A stretch of 64,000 nt of DNA from Phellopilus nigrolimitatus (taxonomy: Eukaryota > Basidiomycota > Agaricomycetes > Hymenochaetales > Hymenochaetaceae), in contig JAJOHG010000025.1 of assembly GCA_021029095.1 (NCBI GenBank), forward strand, positions 248,001 through 312,000. Direction: 5' to 3'. The notes under the pieces are model-generated. The model did no database searches and was not told the origin of the DNA. It saw only the letters and a list, made by a program, of their open reading frames with translations. Of the stretch, positions 36,318 to 48,660 are shown one piece after another. Position 1 is the stretch's first letter, and every line of letters begins with the position of its first letter. A program made the position numbers and the translations under genes.

Positions 36318-38882
36318 ATGCACTCATCCACACTGCTATCCTCTCTCGCCATTCTCTCGCTTTCGTTTTCACGACAAGCGCTCGCTGCTGTTGTCCGGCA
36401 TGATTTGAATATTGTGAATGCACAACTGGCTCCTGATGGCTTTACCCGCTCGTAAGTTCTCGATGCCATCTCTGTATGTCATCGACTGAGCATGGACGGA
36501 TTCAGTACCGTCGTGGCTAATGGTACATTCCCCGGACCATTGATATCTGGAAATATTGGGGATAACTTTCAGGTGGGCTTTCTCGTCTTCTTATAACCCC
36601 TATTGTTTTCTGAAGTCAAATACCAGATCAACGTCATCGACAACCTCACCGACGCGACAATGCGCCGTGCCACATCTGTCGTGAGTTTTTTGCTTTCTGA
36701 GTAAACAGACTTATCTTGACGACATCATTGCTAGCATTGGCACGGTCTCTTCCAGGCTGGTACGAACGAGATGGATGGGCCTGCGTGGGTTAATCAATGT
36801 CCGATTGTCCCCGACCAGTCTTTCCTGTAAGTCTAGCCATCAGGAGGCTCTTTTAAATCGGGCGCTCATTATTCTTCCAATTCCAGTTACAACTTCTCGA
36901 CACCTGGCCAGTCTGGCACCTACTGGTACCACTCTCATCTTTCCACGCAGTATTGCGATGGCCTTCGGTAAACGAACATTTCTCTTTGACAGTGTTCGGT
37001 GTGCTGATAGCTACATCTCTAGTGGTCCTCTGGTTCTTTATGGTAAGACGACGCTGTAATCCTGTGTCCTAAAATTTGTAAACACTTTTCATTAGACCCG
37101 AATGACCCTCATAAGGATTTGTATGACGTTGACGATGGTGAGTCGAACTTAAATTAGCGTGACAGAGTTTCTGACCTGTTCTGCAGAAACCACTGTCATT
37201 ACTCTCGCAGACTGGTACCATTCGGTCGCACCAAGTCTGTTTCCTAACCTAGGCAACGTGGATCCGTAAGTATCACAGACAGACCATTCGGCGCCCATGA
37301 AAGAGGATCGCTGACTCTAAGCTAGAATCCCTAACACTACTACTATCAATGGTCTCGGGCGGAATACGAATGGGCCGTCAGATGCTCCTTTGTCTATCGT
37401 CAACGTCACAGCTGGTCAACGGTATGGTATCCAGAAACAATGTGTCTTGTTTCTTTCCCTTCTGAGCTTCGAACTTTTCAGGTATCGTTTCCGAATCGTC
37501 AGCACCAGCTGCTCCCCAGCGTGAGTTTATTAGCTTCTTTTCCAGCATTACACAGTACTGACTTCCTCCTAGCTACAACTTCTCGATCGACGGCCACAAT
37601 ATGACTATCATCGAAACTGATGGCGTTGAGACGGTACCACTTACAGTCGACCTGCTGACAATTTTCCCTGCACAACGCTACTCCGTCGTCGTGACCGCCG
37701 ACCAGCCAGTGGACAACTACTGTGAGGCTACTCAATCTAAAGAAGCCCGTTCATGGAACTCAAATTTGATACAGGGATTCGTGCGGTCCCGGGTGTCGCC
37801 GGTGTAACAAAGAATACCGATGGGATCAATGCCGCCATCCTCCGCTATTCCGGTGCAAGTGATGCCGAGCCGATTTCTAGTCAGACACCCGGCGGCATAG
37901 TTCTAAATGAAGCTAACCTCGCGGTAAGTAACTTGGATCTAAGTGTGCTTAGCTGCGATGTCTAATCTTACTCTATCTCGTTTAGCCCCTTGTCAATCCC
38001 GGAGCAGTGCGCCCATTCTTCTTCTAGCACTGCTTGTGTTCCTGACTGCCTTTTCCTCCCAGCCCGGAGAACATGTCGCAGGAGGCGTTGACTATGCGCT
38101 CAATCTAGTAATTGGACGGGTAAGAAACTTCTATGAACACGATTCGAAAGACTTAGTGGCTAACTCTCGGGAATTCATAGAATCTCACCGGAGACGGTCG
38201 ACACTGGGTCAACAATGTGACTTTCCAACCTCCCAGCGTTCCTGTCCTCCTTCAAATTCTCAGCGGCACCACGGATCCTACTCAGCTTCTCCCAAACGGC
38301 TCTGTCTATCCCTTGCCCGCAAACAGCACCATCGAGGTTTCTATGCCCGGCGGCTTCCCAGTATGCATCATCATTGCAATTTTCTACATTAATTCGCAGT
38401 TCTTATAATCGCATATAGCACCCTATGCATCTTCACGGCCACAATTTCGATGTCGTGCGAGTCGCGGGTAGCCAACATTACAATTACGCCAACCCCGTGC
38501 GCCGCGACACGGTCAACATCGGCGGTACGACGACTGACAATGTGACATTCCGCTTTGTTACCAATAACTCTGGCCCATGGTTCCTGCACTGCCATATTGA
38601 CTGGCATTTGGAAGCGTGAGTGGTCCCAATGCGCGGTGCATGCTTTGTACGTACTCACTGATTTTTTTCTCCACAGTGGTTTGGCCATTGTCTTCTCGGA
38701 GAACACCCCTGGTATCCAATCTGCTAACCCAGTCAACCGTAAGACAGTACATTCTCAAGACCGCTATCACCGGTGACTGACGTGTTTCCGATCATACAGC
38801 TGCGTGGGATGCGCTCTGCCCTAATTATGCCAAGGCCGATCCCGACACTCAGTTCGAGGCCACGGCAGGCGAGTTCATTTGA
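36318..38882 (+). CDS. laccase (multicopper oxidase)
   Basis: A secreted blue copper oxidase that oxidises phenols with reduction of oxygen to water, central to lignin and pigment chemistry. Eighteen exons with 17 short introns give about 533 residues with intact frame. A signal peptide ([17 protein letters not shown]...ALA) is followed by all four copper motifs: HWHG (about 86), [16 protein letters not shown] (about 126), HPMHLHGH (421-428) and [11 protein letters not shown] (477 on). The residue ten after the T1 cysteine is Leu, which in fungal laccases goes with a medium-to-high redox potential class. Many N-x-S/T sites suggest heavy glycosylation. The number of introns is typical of Agaricomycete laccases. 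Identification is firm. Confidence 0.96.
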
Positions 38883-40515
38883 ACGCCACAAATGTACACG
38901 CTCCTTGCAGAAATGACACAATCTACGACCCTCGATGACCTTATATTGAATCTGATAATTCCTGAGTTTCATTTTTAATAGTTCATTTATTCATTTCGAA
39001 GTCCCGGTCAATTTCTACGCACCGATCATAACTTATTGGTTTTGTGAAGCGGACATTAATATCACCTATTTAGTTTATTTTATGCTATGTATCACCAACT
39101 GCTGTCTTATATACTAAGCTAATGAACTTACACATAACCGAGAGCATTATCTTCAAGGCGTTAAGTATGTTCGGGTCGAGGAAGGAATACTTCAGGGACT
39201 CGGTGCTCAGTAATTAGAGGGAGCTCATCTAGGAGAGATGGCATGGAACTAGGCCAGTTCGTGTACGTTGTCGCGGACAATGCGCTTAAAGGTTCAGAAA
39301 GACACTGGGTGCACTTGACCAGGCCGCTCGGTTTCCAGTTCCAGCCTTTGAGAAGATGTTCCTTTTGATTCTCCAAAGATCGTGTCAGCGAATACCTGGA
39401 GTCAGTGAGATTATAGTCTCTAGGCTTGCATCCAAGAAAATAATACAAGAGATCGAGGCAGCAAGATAACCAGCGGTAGGTTATGTAATCTCTCGAGTTG
39501 GATACCACGTGCGCGTGCCGACAGTAGCGATGCACGTGATAAACGGATTACATACTACCCCGGCCCATCCAGACTGTTTCCGTATTACTTCGACCCGCCT
39601 TTTGAACAGGAGCCATTCAGGTCAAAAGACAACACTTGAGAAAGATAGGTAGGTAATCGCTGGATATGTAGTGCTGTAAAACGTCGTTGATATAGTTCGT
39701 AAAACGATGCGCGCCCTGGCTCAGCGTGTTCGGAATCGTAATAGCAGAAGCACGTCAAGGCTGCCCTGGAGCTTGTCTATCTTGGTCGTGAAATGCTATA
39801 CTGTGTCCTGAGGCCAGAGTTTTAACTCGTGAGTCTCGCCTCTCCACTTCATATGGTATCGTTCTCATGGCGCATGTCGAGCCATCTATCCGTAGACGGA
39901 TCGGTGATAAATGTTGCGTTTACAGTTGTTTGTTCAGAGACTCAACGGTCAATGACGAGAGCCTGCCGCGTTTACAGCAGGGAATACACAAGCCACTGTT
40001 GACATCGGTCACGAAATAATAGCCGCTGTTGACTCGTGCTACCGAGTAGAAGCTCGGATTGATTGATCTCGTCAGCGCTGTCAGCATCTGGATCGAACAA
40101 CTACCAATGCATGCATCACTCTGCGGTGCATACGAAAGGAACGAAGACATATATGACAGGGGGAAGTGAATCCCATGATGCTATCACCTCACACGTCCGA
40201 GACCCGTAACACAGAAGGGAGCATGCTTGCAGAGCCTCGCCGAAATCCGCGTTCAACCTCCGCAAGCATCATGCGCTCAGACGAGCGGTCGATCACACCG
40301 AGACTCATCGTGATACTACCGGAAGCTGAATGAAGAATCCTAATCAATCATGGGCGTACATCTCAGGAGGAAACAAGAAGTCAAAGACGTTTTGATCATC
40401 AAGTATGTGGAGGGACATCGAAAGGCCTGGCGTTAGCTGGTGATATAAGTGTACGTCTCTGTCGAGCCTTCGAAAAGGTCAATATACTGTCCTAGCCACC
40501 ATCGGCGTATCCAGC
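38883..40515. other. gene-poor stretch
   Basis: No gene I can support. A 124-codon minus-strand frame (39161-39535) has no recognisable motif. Confidence 0.5.
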
Positions 40516-41919
40516 ATGGGGCTAGGTCTGGATGAAGCATCATTGCTCGCGCTTATGGTTGAATCTGTGTTTTTCGGTATGTCTTTTTGTTTTCTCTCCG
40601 TTGAAACGAAGACTCACTATCTGACATTCTCGCACATCGATAAGGACTCTTTACCATGCTCTTCGCCATCACCATATATATACTATTTTTCAGACAAAGA
40701 AAACTCCAGCGCTTGAACAAGCCGATCCTCTCTGTTTCAATTGTGATGTATGTCGTTGCGTTTGCGGTGCGTGTTACTTTTCTTTATGAGCTCTGCACGA
40801 TTTGATAGCACATAATTATTCACAGCATATCATCATTAGTACTCGCAGGGTCGTTCTGGCGTTCATCAATGAAAGGGATGAATTAGGAGGCCCGGACGCA
40901 TACTTCGCTGCGACATCTGATACTTTATACCTCTTCAAAGTCGGCCTATACACTATACAGACGCTCGTGGGTGATGCGTTTCTTGTACGTGTTTCTTTAC
41001 AGTTGAAGTTTATTTGGTTGTCTTATTATAGTGAGGAATGTTTAGATCTATCGTCTGAGCGTCGTGTGGTCCGGAGACAAACGACTTGTTTATCCTGCTA
41101 TACTACTTTTGCTGGGTGGTTTTGGTGTGTTATTTCGATCATAATACATCTTCGCTTTACTATATTTAGCGGTGATTGCAACGTAGTTTGCGGCCTAGTT
41201 GCAGAGATTTATGCAGGACTCTCCACCTCACCAACAGGTGCGGTTTTCGTACCGCGTCTCAAACACTGGATCTTGGCGTTCTTCTCGCTCACCCTTTTCA
41301 CAAACTTCTCATGCACCGGTTTGTCTCGCAAATACTCGTATGCATGATATCCTTGCTTACAATGGAAATTTCCCTTGCTTGTATTCCTTTTTGCAGCACT
41401 TCTTGCGTTCAAGCTTTGGTGGACAGAGCGGCAACTCGCAGGATTTGAGACTTCGAACCGTTTGTTGCCAGTCATGGCCATCATTATCGAGTCTGGTGCT
41501 CTCTATTCAGCATGTCTTATCTCTCTGATGGCATCATATGCCACCGAGTCCTGGGCAGGCTATATCGCTCTCGATATTACGACTCAGATGATCGTGCGTT
41601 GAATACAAGTGTCCTGCTTCTACATATTGGTCGTGACTTACTAAAGGGACTCGTGCAGGGAATCGTTTTTTCACTTATTATTGTGCGAATAGGCCTGGGT
41701 CTTTCCACTGAAGAGACTCTACACCGCGGTCGGCTGACTACGTATACACAAGGGATTAATCAGGAGGTGCCGATGCGCCCGCTCGTTGTCGAGATTGCGC
41801 AGAGTAAGTCTGTGCATGATGAACGAGGAGAGTCCTTCTTAAGAATTCAATCGGGAGATTCGACTTTATTGAAGGTGGACGTGAGCGACGACAAGCAGAA
41901 CGTCACATTCGAGGTATGA
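40516..41919 (+). CDS. seven-transmembrane fungal protein of unknown function
   Basis: Seven exons fit from ATG at 40516 to TGA at 41917, about 336 residues. Hydrophobic segments appear in order: LFTMLFAITIYILFF, ILSVSIVMYVVAFAHIII, GLYTIQTLVGDAFLIYRL, VYPAILLLLGGFVCGLV, WILAFFSLTLFTNFSCTAL, VMAIIIESGALYSACLISLM and GIVFSLIIVRIGLGLS. About 70 hydrophilic residues follow at the C-terminus. The ESGALYS block in segment six and the GIVFSLIIVRIGLG block in segment seven recur in a large, uncharacterised basidiomycete membrane family. The fifth exon start was set by the intron GTGTGT...ACGTAG, since an earlier acceptor leads to a stop. A receptor role is possible but unproven. Confidence 0.85.
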
Positions 41920-42212
41920 CGCTCTGTTGATCTAATCTATCTTTTCTCTCGTGGGCTATTTGATATCTTGATAATGTACGATTTGTATGACTGTTTGCCC
42001 ATTGCCCTTTGAGAACAAATCATCTTATGTATGAGTATGCATGCTTGATGCACGTCTAAAAGTATCGTTTATGTCGTCTGCAACGAAGAAATATAGACGA
42101 GCATTACGGAAAAAATACCCGTTTCAAAAGAAATACGAGCAAGGGAAACTCTTTACTTGCTATTCGAACAGAACCGAACACGTAAATGCGAATTTGTGGC
42201 TGATGATGAAAG

Positions 42213-42288
42213 ACGCGTCAAACGCGTCCATCGCTCGTTACCAGGAAATACCAGCTTGCCAAATTTGGACACGAGTTTACCGACGCGT
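42213..42288. promoter_or_regulatory. three ACGCGT boxes upstream of coronin
   Basis: ACGCGT is found at 42213-42218, 42222-42227 and 42283-42288, within 76 bases and 119-194 bases upstream of the coronin ATG. These match the MluI cell-cycle box. Three copies in so short a span are unlikely by chance, but function is inference. Confidence 0.5.
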
Positions 42289-42406
42289 CGCCATCGTTGC
42301 TGGCAACTGCATCGTTTGCCAATCGCCATCGTCGCCAACAGCCTTGACATCCTCTTCACGCTTTCTTATCTAGTCGGGCAACCATTCCTAGGGTGTCTCT
42401 TGCAAA

Positions 42407-44130
42407 ATGTCGCGTTTCGTTCGCGCTTCCAAGTACAGGTGCGTCGTTCTTGACGATGGGGCGAACCCTTTCTGAACGGTCCAATGCAGGCATGTTTACG
42501 GGCAGGGAGCGAAAAAAGAGCTTTGCATTGACAACATCAAGCTGTCGAATAACGCATGGGACACCAACCTCATTGCTGCGTCGGGTGTGAGCGGTATCTC
42601 TACCAGGAAGAAACGACGCTAAAACTCATTGCAGAGCTACATCAGTGTGAACTGGAACGCATCTGGCGGCGGTGCTTTCGCCATCCTCCCCCTACCCTCG
42701 CCCTTCACCGCACATGACCTCCCTTCCAAACTCCCCGATGTCATCCCCCTTGCCCGCGGTCACACCGCAGCCGTGCTCGACACCGACTGGTCCCCACACG
42801 ACGACGCGCTCGTCGCATCGTCAGGCGACGACGGCCAGATCCTGCTCTGGAAAGTCGAGTCCGGCGTGTTCGACGGCTGGGGTGCGGACAAATGGGTCCC
42901 GCGCGACTTCGACCCCGTGATGCGAATCAGCGCGTCGAGCCGCAAAGCAGGTCAGATCGTCTTCCACCCGACCGCGAAGCACGTCATCGCCGGCGCGACG
43001 GGCGACCACGTCGTCAAGCTATTCGACCTCGGTGCGCCCGAGGAGCCGCAGCGTGTGCTCGGCGGGCACTCCGACGCGATACAAAGCATCGCATTCGACT
43101 TTTCGGGCAATCTCCTTGCGACGACGTGCCGCGACCGCAAGCTGCGTCTCTTCGATGCGCGTACGGCGGGCGATGCGGTTCGCGTCTCAGACGGGCACGG
43201 CGGGATTAAGGGCGCGCGCGTTGTCTGGATGGGGAACCAGGATCGCCTCGCGACGACCGGCTTCAGCAAGATGAGCGACCGCCAGGTCGGACTCTGGGAG
43301 GCCGGCGAACTGCGGAACATCAAGATGACCACCATCGACCAGTCGAGCGGCGTGCTCATGCCGTTCTACTCAGACAACAACATCCTCTTCGTCGCCGGCA
43401 AGGGCGACGGCAATATCCGCTATTACGAGTACGAGCACGACGCGCTGCACTCGCTGTCCGAATACCAGTCCTCCGCGCCGCAGCGTGGGATGTGCTTCCT
43501 CCCGCGGCGCGCGCTCAACGTGTCTGAGTGCGAGATCGCGCGCGCGTACAAGGTCGCGGGCAGCGCGATCGAGCCGATCGCATTCGTCGTCCCGCGCAAA
43601 TCCGACGCGTTCCAATCCGACATCTACCCGCCGGCGCTCTCCTCCGAGCCTGCGCTCTCTGCGGGCGAGTTCTTCTCCGGCAAGTCCGTGGAGCCGAAGC
43701 TCGTCTCGCTCGAGTCCGGCGCGATCTCATCCTCGCACATGTCTTCTGTGTCTGCACCTACGCTATCAAAAACGCTGAGCTCATCGAGCGTGTCTTCGCC
43801 CGTCGTGGCGAAGCCGAGTGTGACGAAGACGAACAGTGCACCCGCACTAGAGCCCGTCAAGAAGATATATACTGAACCCTCCCCAGAACCAACACCGTCG
43901 AAGACGCCCGAGCCCATGACCGTTTCTCCCATCGGTGGCGAATCTGTACGCTCTTCTTTCCGTCTGACCTGACCTGCTTTATTCATCCTTATCCTTCGCA
44001 GGAAACGCGCGGAGAGAACGACCGCCTGGCCGCCGAGTTGCGCGACGCGCGCGCACAGATCCGCAATCTCGAGCTGCAAGTAGAAAGCCTGAAGACGAAC
44101 GCGCAGAAGGCGAAGGCGTTGCTCAACTGA
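42407..44130 (+). CDS. coronin (actin-binding WD-repeat protein)
   Basis: Coronin binds F-actin and tunes Arp2/3 and cofilin during endocytosis and polarised growth. Exons 42407-42438, 42490-42586, 42635-43945 and 44002-44130 give 522 residues, frame intact. The N-terminal signature is present: MSRFVRASKYRHVYGQ, AKKELCIDNIKLS and NAWDTNL. WD repeats follow (LDTDWSPHDDALVASSGDDG, IAFDFSGNLLATTCRDRKLR, LATTGFSKMSDRQVGLWE), then the coronin extension FLPRRALNVSECEIARAYK. A Ser/Thr/Pro-rich linker of about 90 residues leads to a C-terminal coiled coil (ENDRLAAELRDARAQIRNLE) for oligomerisation. Identification is firm. Confidence 0.95.
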
Positions 44131-44708
44131 GTGCTATCTAATCCTACTTACTTTAATAGAAATCACCGACTGCTGTGGTGCAGGTTGACTTGGGTAGCTT
44201 GTGTACGTTTTCCGTTGCAAGAAGCAGTAGCCTCCCTCACGTGTACATCATTACTTGAAGTCATTGCATTGCTCACCATACCTATGGATCGTAAGTGTTC
44301 AAGCACTTGTGATACTGCGAGAAGACTGCTTTGGACTTGTTTGTATTCTGAATTGCTTAAGAAAGAATACTTACCCTTTTCGGTAAATTTAAACCTAAAG
44401 GTGTCAGTCACGTGTGACTAGAATATAAACCACCCTATCCGTAGTTGAACTTCAACATCATTTCTTCTCTCGAACTTACCACCGCACCAGACAGACCTTC
44501 AGACAACAACCACGGCTCATCACTACATCGTCATAAAACTCCACCTCTTGTGGCAGGTTGCGAGTGTGCAAATCACCTGAAAGCTTGGCGAGTTCGAATT
44601 TCGGTGGACAGAATTTTGCTTTGCAAGCAAGGCAAGCAATTCGCTTTCATCCTTTACCGACAGTTTTACTTCTGAAGGTGTATCCGGGTGTGAAGAAACA
44701 TCCAGAAG
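44131..44708. other. intergenic / 5' leader of the F-box-like gene
   Basis: No gene seen. Confidence 0.45.
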
Positions 44709-45926
44709 ATGTCCAAAGCTTTCATGGCTCATCGTGAGTCGGACACTGCGGGCGTGCCGCACGTTATTCTAGACTTCGTTGTCGACGTCCTGATCCGCGA
44801 CAGGAAGCCGTTGGCGCTTGAAGCATCCCGGTTTCTGGGGAGGAACTTTCGAAATCGCGAATACGGGTGTCTTGAGGCCATGTGCCTTGTTCACCGGACG
44901 TGGACAAGTATCGCGCGACGTGGCCTTTGGCGTAGAGCCGTAGTGGACTTCGGAGTCCCAGATAGCATCCCACCCGATTCTCTGCGCCGTCGATTACGAG
45001 AACTTGCTATCACTATAAGCTGGCCAGACAATGTGCAACGAAACTTTCTCGCCAGAATTATTCGTCAGGCACCTAATCTTGAGGTGCTTTATGTCGACAT
45101 CAGCGGACAGACCGATGATTTCATTACTTTTCTTCGAAAACTCGGCTCCCGGTCTCACTTGAAAAGAATTTGGATGAAGGGCGAATTATCATATTACCTA
45201 AATGACATCTGCCTGGCAGCGTCTCGCCTCAAGAACCTCAAGAGTTTAGTTTTGGAGTGCTTAGACGAAAACAAAGCTCAGCCTTGTTCGCTCCATGCGT
45301 TCGACAGTCCTCCGGAATCCCTGGAGTCCTTAGCAATATCAGGGCGGATAGAATTGGCTTACATTGATTGGCTTTCCAAACCTCGCAAAACATTCACTAT
45401 ACGGGACTTGGCCGTCACGTTGGATCAGTCTAGTTTAAGCTCTTCCAGGGCTCGTATCGAAGGATGTTTGCCGTTCCTCAAGTCACTCCAAGCAACAATC
45501 ACTGCGCGGGCTGAAGATCATGCAGCAGACACACAAGCTTTTCTTCTCAACGCACTGCTGTCAAGGGCTAAAAACCTCCAGCGCCTCACGCTGACCTTTC
45601 GGGATATGGTGTTCATAACGAGTCTCGGTCTTCCCACAGCACTTTCTGAACTGCACATAGATCCTGCTAGTCCTCAAGATGACGAGAATATCGCATCTAT
45701 AGTCGCTGACTCCCGCTTGCCGTCATTGCAGTGTCACTTGAAGAAATTGGTCATTTCATGCAAAGAGAAAAGGGGTAGAAAAGCGGGCGAACCAGCCGAG
45801 CCGTCACTCAAGTTCTTGAGGACGACAGCGGTATGTCGGGACATGAATATTGTCCTGTCCATTTGCCGTTACCGCGAGCACGTCCCCTGGAGCGAGGTCG
45901 CGCGTAATGCTGCCTTCGGGGGTTGA
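44709..45926 (+). CDS. F-box-like protein with leucine-rich C-terminus
   Basis: A single-exon gene of 405 residues. The N-terminus (VPHVILDFVVDVL, then MCLVHRTWTSIARRGLWRRAVV) has the helix pattern of basidiomycete F-box-like domains. The rest shows irregular Leu-rich repeats such as LRELAITISWPDN, LEVLYVDISG, LKSLVLECL and LESLAISGRI, as in substrate-binding domains of SCF ubiquitin ligases. This is one of many such paralogues in these genomes; its target is unknown. The ATG at 44709 is the first in frame and gives a complete domain. Confidence 0.75.
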   Translation: MSKAFMAHRESDTAGVPHVILDFVVDVLIRDRKPLALEASRFLGRNFRNREYGCLEAMCLVHRTWTSIARRGLWRRAVVDFGVPDSIPPDSLRRRLRELAITISWPDNVQRNFLARIIRQAPNLEVLYVDISGQTDDFITFLRKLGSRSHLKRIWMKGELSYYLNDICLAASRLKNLKSLVLECLDENKAQPCSLHAFDSPPESLESLAISGRIELAYIDWLSKPRKTFTIRDLAVTLDQSSLSSSRARIEGCLPFLKSLQATITARAEDHAADTQAFLLNALLSRAKNLQRLTLTFRDMVFITSLGLPTALSELHIDPASPQDDENIASIVADSRLPSLQCHLKKLVISCKEKRGRKAGEPAEPSLKFLRTTAVCRDMNIVLSICRYREHVPWSEVARNAAFGG

Positions 45927-46833
45927 CACAAAAGTCGCCCACATTGTGCGGTGAGTGAAGAACATATGGATGAAGTTCATTATTACATGAAGTTCACTAC
46001 AGTGCGTAAAGGCAAGAGACAACAAGCCGAAATGCTCCGGTTTCTATCTCACCTTGCCACAACATTATAGTCCCTCTTTATCTATATACACTGGATAGGC
46101 CTTGTACGTGTCTTCAATACTTGTTGCTTAGATTTCTCAATTGTCGTTTCTTTTTTGGCCACTAAAAATTTGGAACAAAAGATATTAATAATGAAGTTGT
46201 GTTTAAAATAACCTAATATGGTATATTTTATTCTATAAGCGCCCATTCTAAATAAAGACCATCCCTTCAGATGCCCGCTTCGCATTAGCCAGTTGGATTT
46301 GGGGATTTCTCATGGCCATTTCAGCATAGCAGAATAAGATTTTGTCTGGGTAAAGTCATAATCTTGCCGACAGACACATACATTTCTCCAAATATGGCAT
46401 TTATTATTTTATTTTATTTTATTTTAATTCTCCGAAATTTTGAAACATCTACCTCGAAATCGGGAAATTGTGTGTAATTGAGTATTTTGCTTACTTCTAT
46501 TACATGTAGCGAAACCAAAAAAGAAATCCGAAATTCGCAAAATTCCGGCCCCCAGCCAGTTGATGGCTTATGGCTTTACGCACTGTAGGCGGACGCGGAC
46601 TTTTTTTTTCAATTCGCAAACTTCACTGTCTTCTTTTGCAGCAAGAAACCGGAAACGGGAACTTTCATAAAAGAGCAGAGGCATATAATTTTGGCTCACT
46701 TTCAAACGAGAACTATTTATATCCTCATCTAAAACAGTGTATGTTTTGGCAAAGAAAATGAGAAATACTATTCGTTTCAGTCTCACGTTGTCACACCTGC
46801 TCGACCTTCCGCTCCTCGACTAAATTACAGTGA
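45927..46833. other. gene-poor, AT-richer
   Basis: No gene seen. ATTTTATTTT-type runs occur near 46410. Confidence 0.45.
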
Positions 46834-47000
46834 GTGGCCTTTGACGATGAATGTGTGCTGACGTGAGTGGTGTGCACTCTGCACGTCGCCAGCCTCGCTG
46901 AGCGCGCGCTCCGTCTGGATTTCGAGCGCGTGCTGCAGCTCGGCGTCCCTGGCATGCGTCCTCCTCGACGTGGTCAGCTCACTTCACAGCATGTTTCTCG
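46834..47000 (-). pseudogene. decayed copy of the aldo-keto reductase 3' end
   Basis: On the minus strand ERALSEAGDVQSAHHSRQ followed by VKGHSL lines up with the C-terminus of the intact reductase next door (IRALSEAADVQGARYPEQ, VKGDCIAL). DNA similarity is visible too, for example GCACGTC..CCTCGCT. Only the last exon is recognisable, about 350 bases beyond the stop of the intact gene and in the same orientation. It is a relic of a tandem duplication. Confidence 0.7.
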
Positions 47001-47341
47001 ACATTCGGGATTATCAATGCACTCGAAGAGCTGTGGAAATTCGATGGACACAGTCAGCGAAGGCCGTGCGTGACCCCGAGACGACGAAGAGCCAGCTCGC
47101 GAAATGTGTTTCCAACGTGTAACCACTTTGAGTAGCAATTATGTTGATTTCTGTTATTTTCTTCCATGTTTTCATACGACTGCTGTCTCATTCATTCTGG
47201 TCACTAGCTTCATACCTCAGAATTCCTGAGCATGCCATCGACTGATAGTACAATATATATCATGTCAATACAAAATGTAGAAGTACGGTTCGACAAGCCA
47301 AACGAAGTTTTATATATTTTTCTCCGTCCACACCCTCATGC

Positions 47342-48660
47342 CTACTCGCCCTTCCATTCATCGAGCGCGATACAGTCGCCTTTAACGGCGGACATGAACT
47401 GCTCTGGGTAGCGTGCACCCTGCACGTCTGCGGCCTCGCTCAGCGCCCGGATCGCCTTGACGTCTTCGGGCGCGAGCTTCAGCTCCGCGCCGCCTGCGTT
47501 TTCCTCGACGCGCTCGACGGAGCGACAACCAGGGATCGGAATGACTGAGATTACAAGTTAAGTTGTCAGCAGCGCAGTCTATTCGGGAGAAAATGGATGC
47601 GAACAGCTGTCGTGCTCTGCGAGGATCCACGCAAGGGTGACCTGGCTGGGCGTCGCGTTGTATTTATCGGCGATGGCCTTGAGCTTGTCCGACAGGACCA
47701 AGTTCTTCGGGAAGTTTTCCTCCGAGAAGCGCGGCATATAGAGCCGGGAGTCGTCCGCTCCAAAGTCCGCACGCGAGCGGTAGCTGCACAAACAAACGCA
47801 GAATGAGAAAACAAAATTCAGTCTTTTGTAAATATCCTTGAATATGAATCATGATAACCGCGCTCACCGTCCAGAGACAAGCCCGCGCCCGAGCGGGCTG
47901 TACGCGACGACCGACACGCCTAGCTCTGCCGCCGCCTGCACGAATGTGCTCTTCTCGATGTCCAAGCTATACGGGCTGAATTCCATCTGCGCCGCGACGA
48001 CGCGCGCACCCACGCCCGGCACCGCGCGTGCGCGCCGGAGCGTGTCCGCGTTGCATTCGCTCAAGCCGAGCCACTTGATCACGCCGGTCTCGAGTGGCGC
48101 GCGCAGCGTCTCGAGGACGACCTCAATCGGCACCGCGGGGTCGACGCGGTGCTGGTAGTAGAGGTCGATGTGGTCCTGTGCCCAGGCGGGTGAGCGAACG
48201 CTGCAGCGCGTACTTGATGTACGACGGTGTCGAGACAGGCTCGCCACCACCGTACTTGCCCTCCGGGTCGCGCGAGCCGAATTTAGTTGCGAGGAAGATT
48301 TCAGACCGCCGCCCGGTGTCGGCGAACCATTTCGCGAGCGTCAGCTCGGCTGAAGATAGATGAATGTGCGCATTCAAGCTCAATCAATCATAGATGGACT
48401 CATACTAGTGCCATAGATGTCCGCGCAGTCCCAGAACGTCATTCCTCGATCGGCAGCGTATGTGAGAGTTTTGTAGGCCTCCTCGTCGTCGGTCTTGCCA
48501 TAGAATGCGCCGATACCTTCATTCGAACGCCAACTGAGCAATTTCAGATTAAACATGTTTTAGGTAGATACATACCCATAGTCCCGAGCCCAATGGCGCT
48601 GACAAGAGGTCCATTTGCACCCAGACGACGCGTGGATATCTTCTTGAGTGTGGTGGACAT
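47342..48660 (-). CDS. aldo-keto reductase (one +1 frame break)
   Basis: An NADPH-dependent reductase of the aldo-keto reductase superfamily with a TIM barrel. Exons on the minus strand are 48576-48660, 48406-48516, 47868-48349, 47605-47783 and 47342-47544; 352 residues once one base is removed. Seen in order: RLGANGPLVSAIGLGTMG, FWDCADIYGT (catalytic Asp and Tyr), ELTLAKWF, IFLATKFGS (catalytic Lys), DLYYQHRVD (catalytic His), WLGLSECN, VAAQMEFSPYS, VVAYSPLGRG and IPIPGCRSVERVEENAG (cofactor site). An extra base at 48175-48176 separates LTRLGT from DHIDLYY. A TATA box (TATATAA on the minus strand, 48716-48722) lies about 56 bases upstream. Substrate unknown; fungal members act on aldehydes and aryl alcohols. 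Confidence 0.92.

Noticed and set aside
46860..47073. Plus-strand frame as a small gene
   Set aside because: It is the antisense shadow of the decayed aldo-keto reductase exon.
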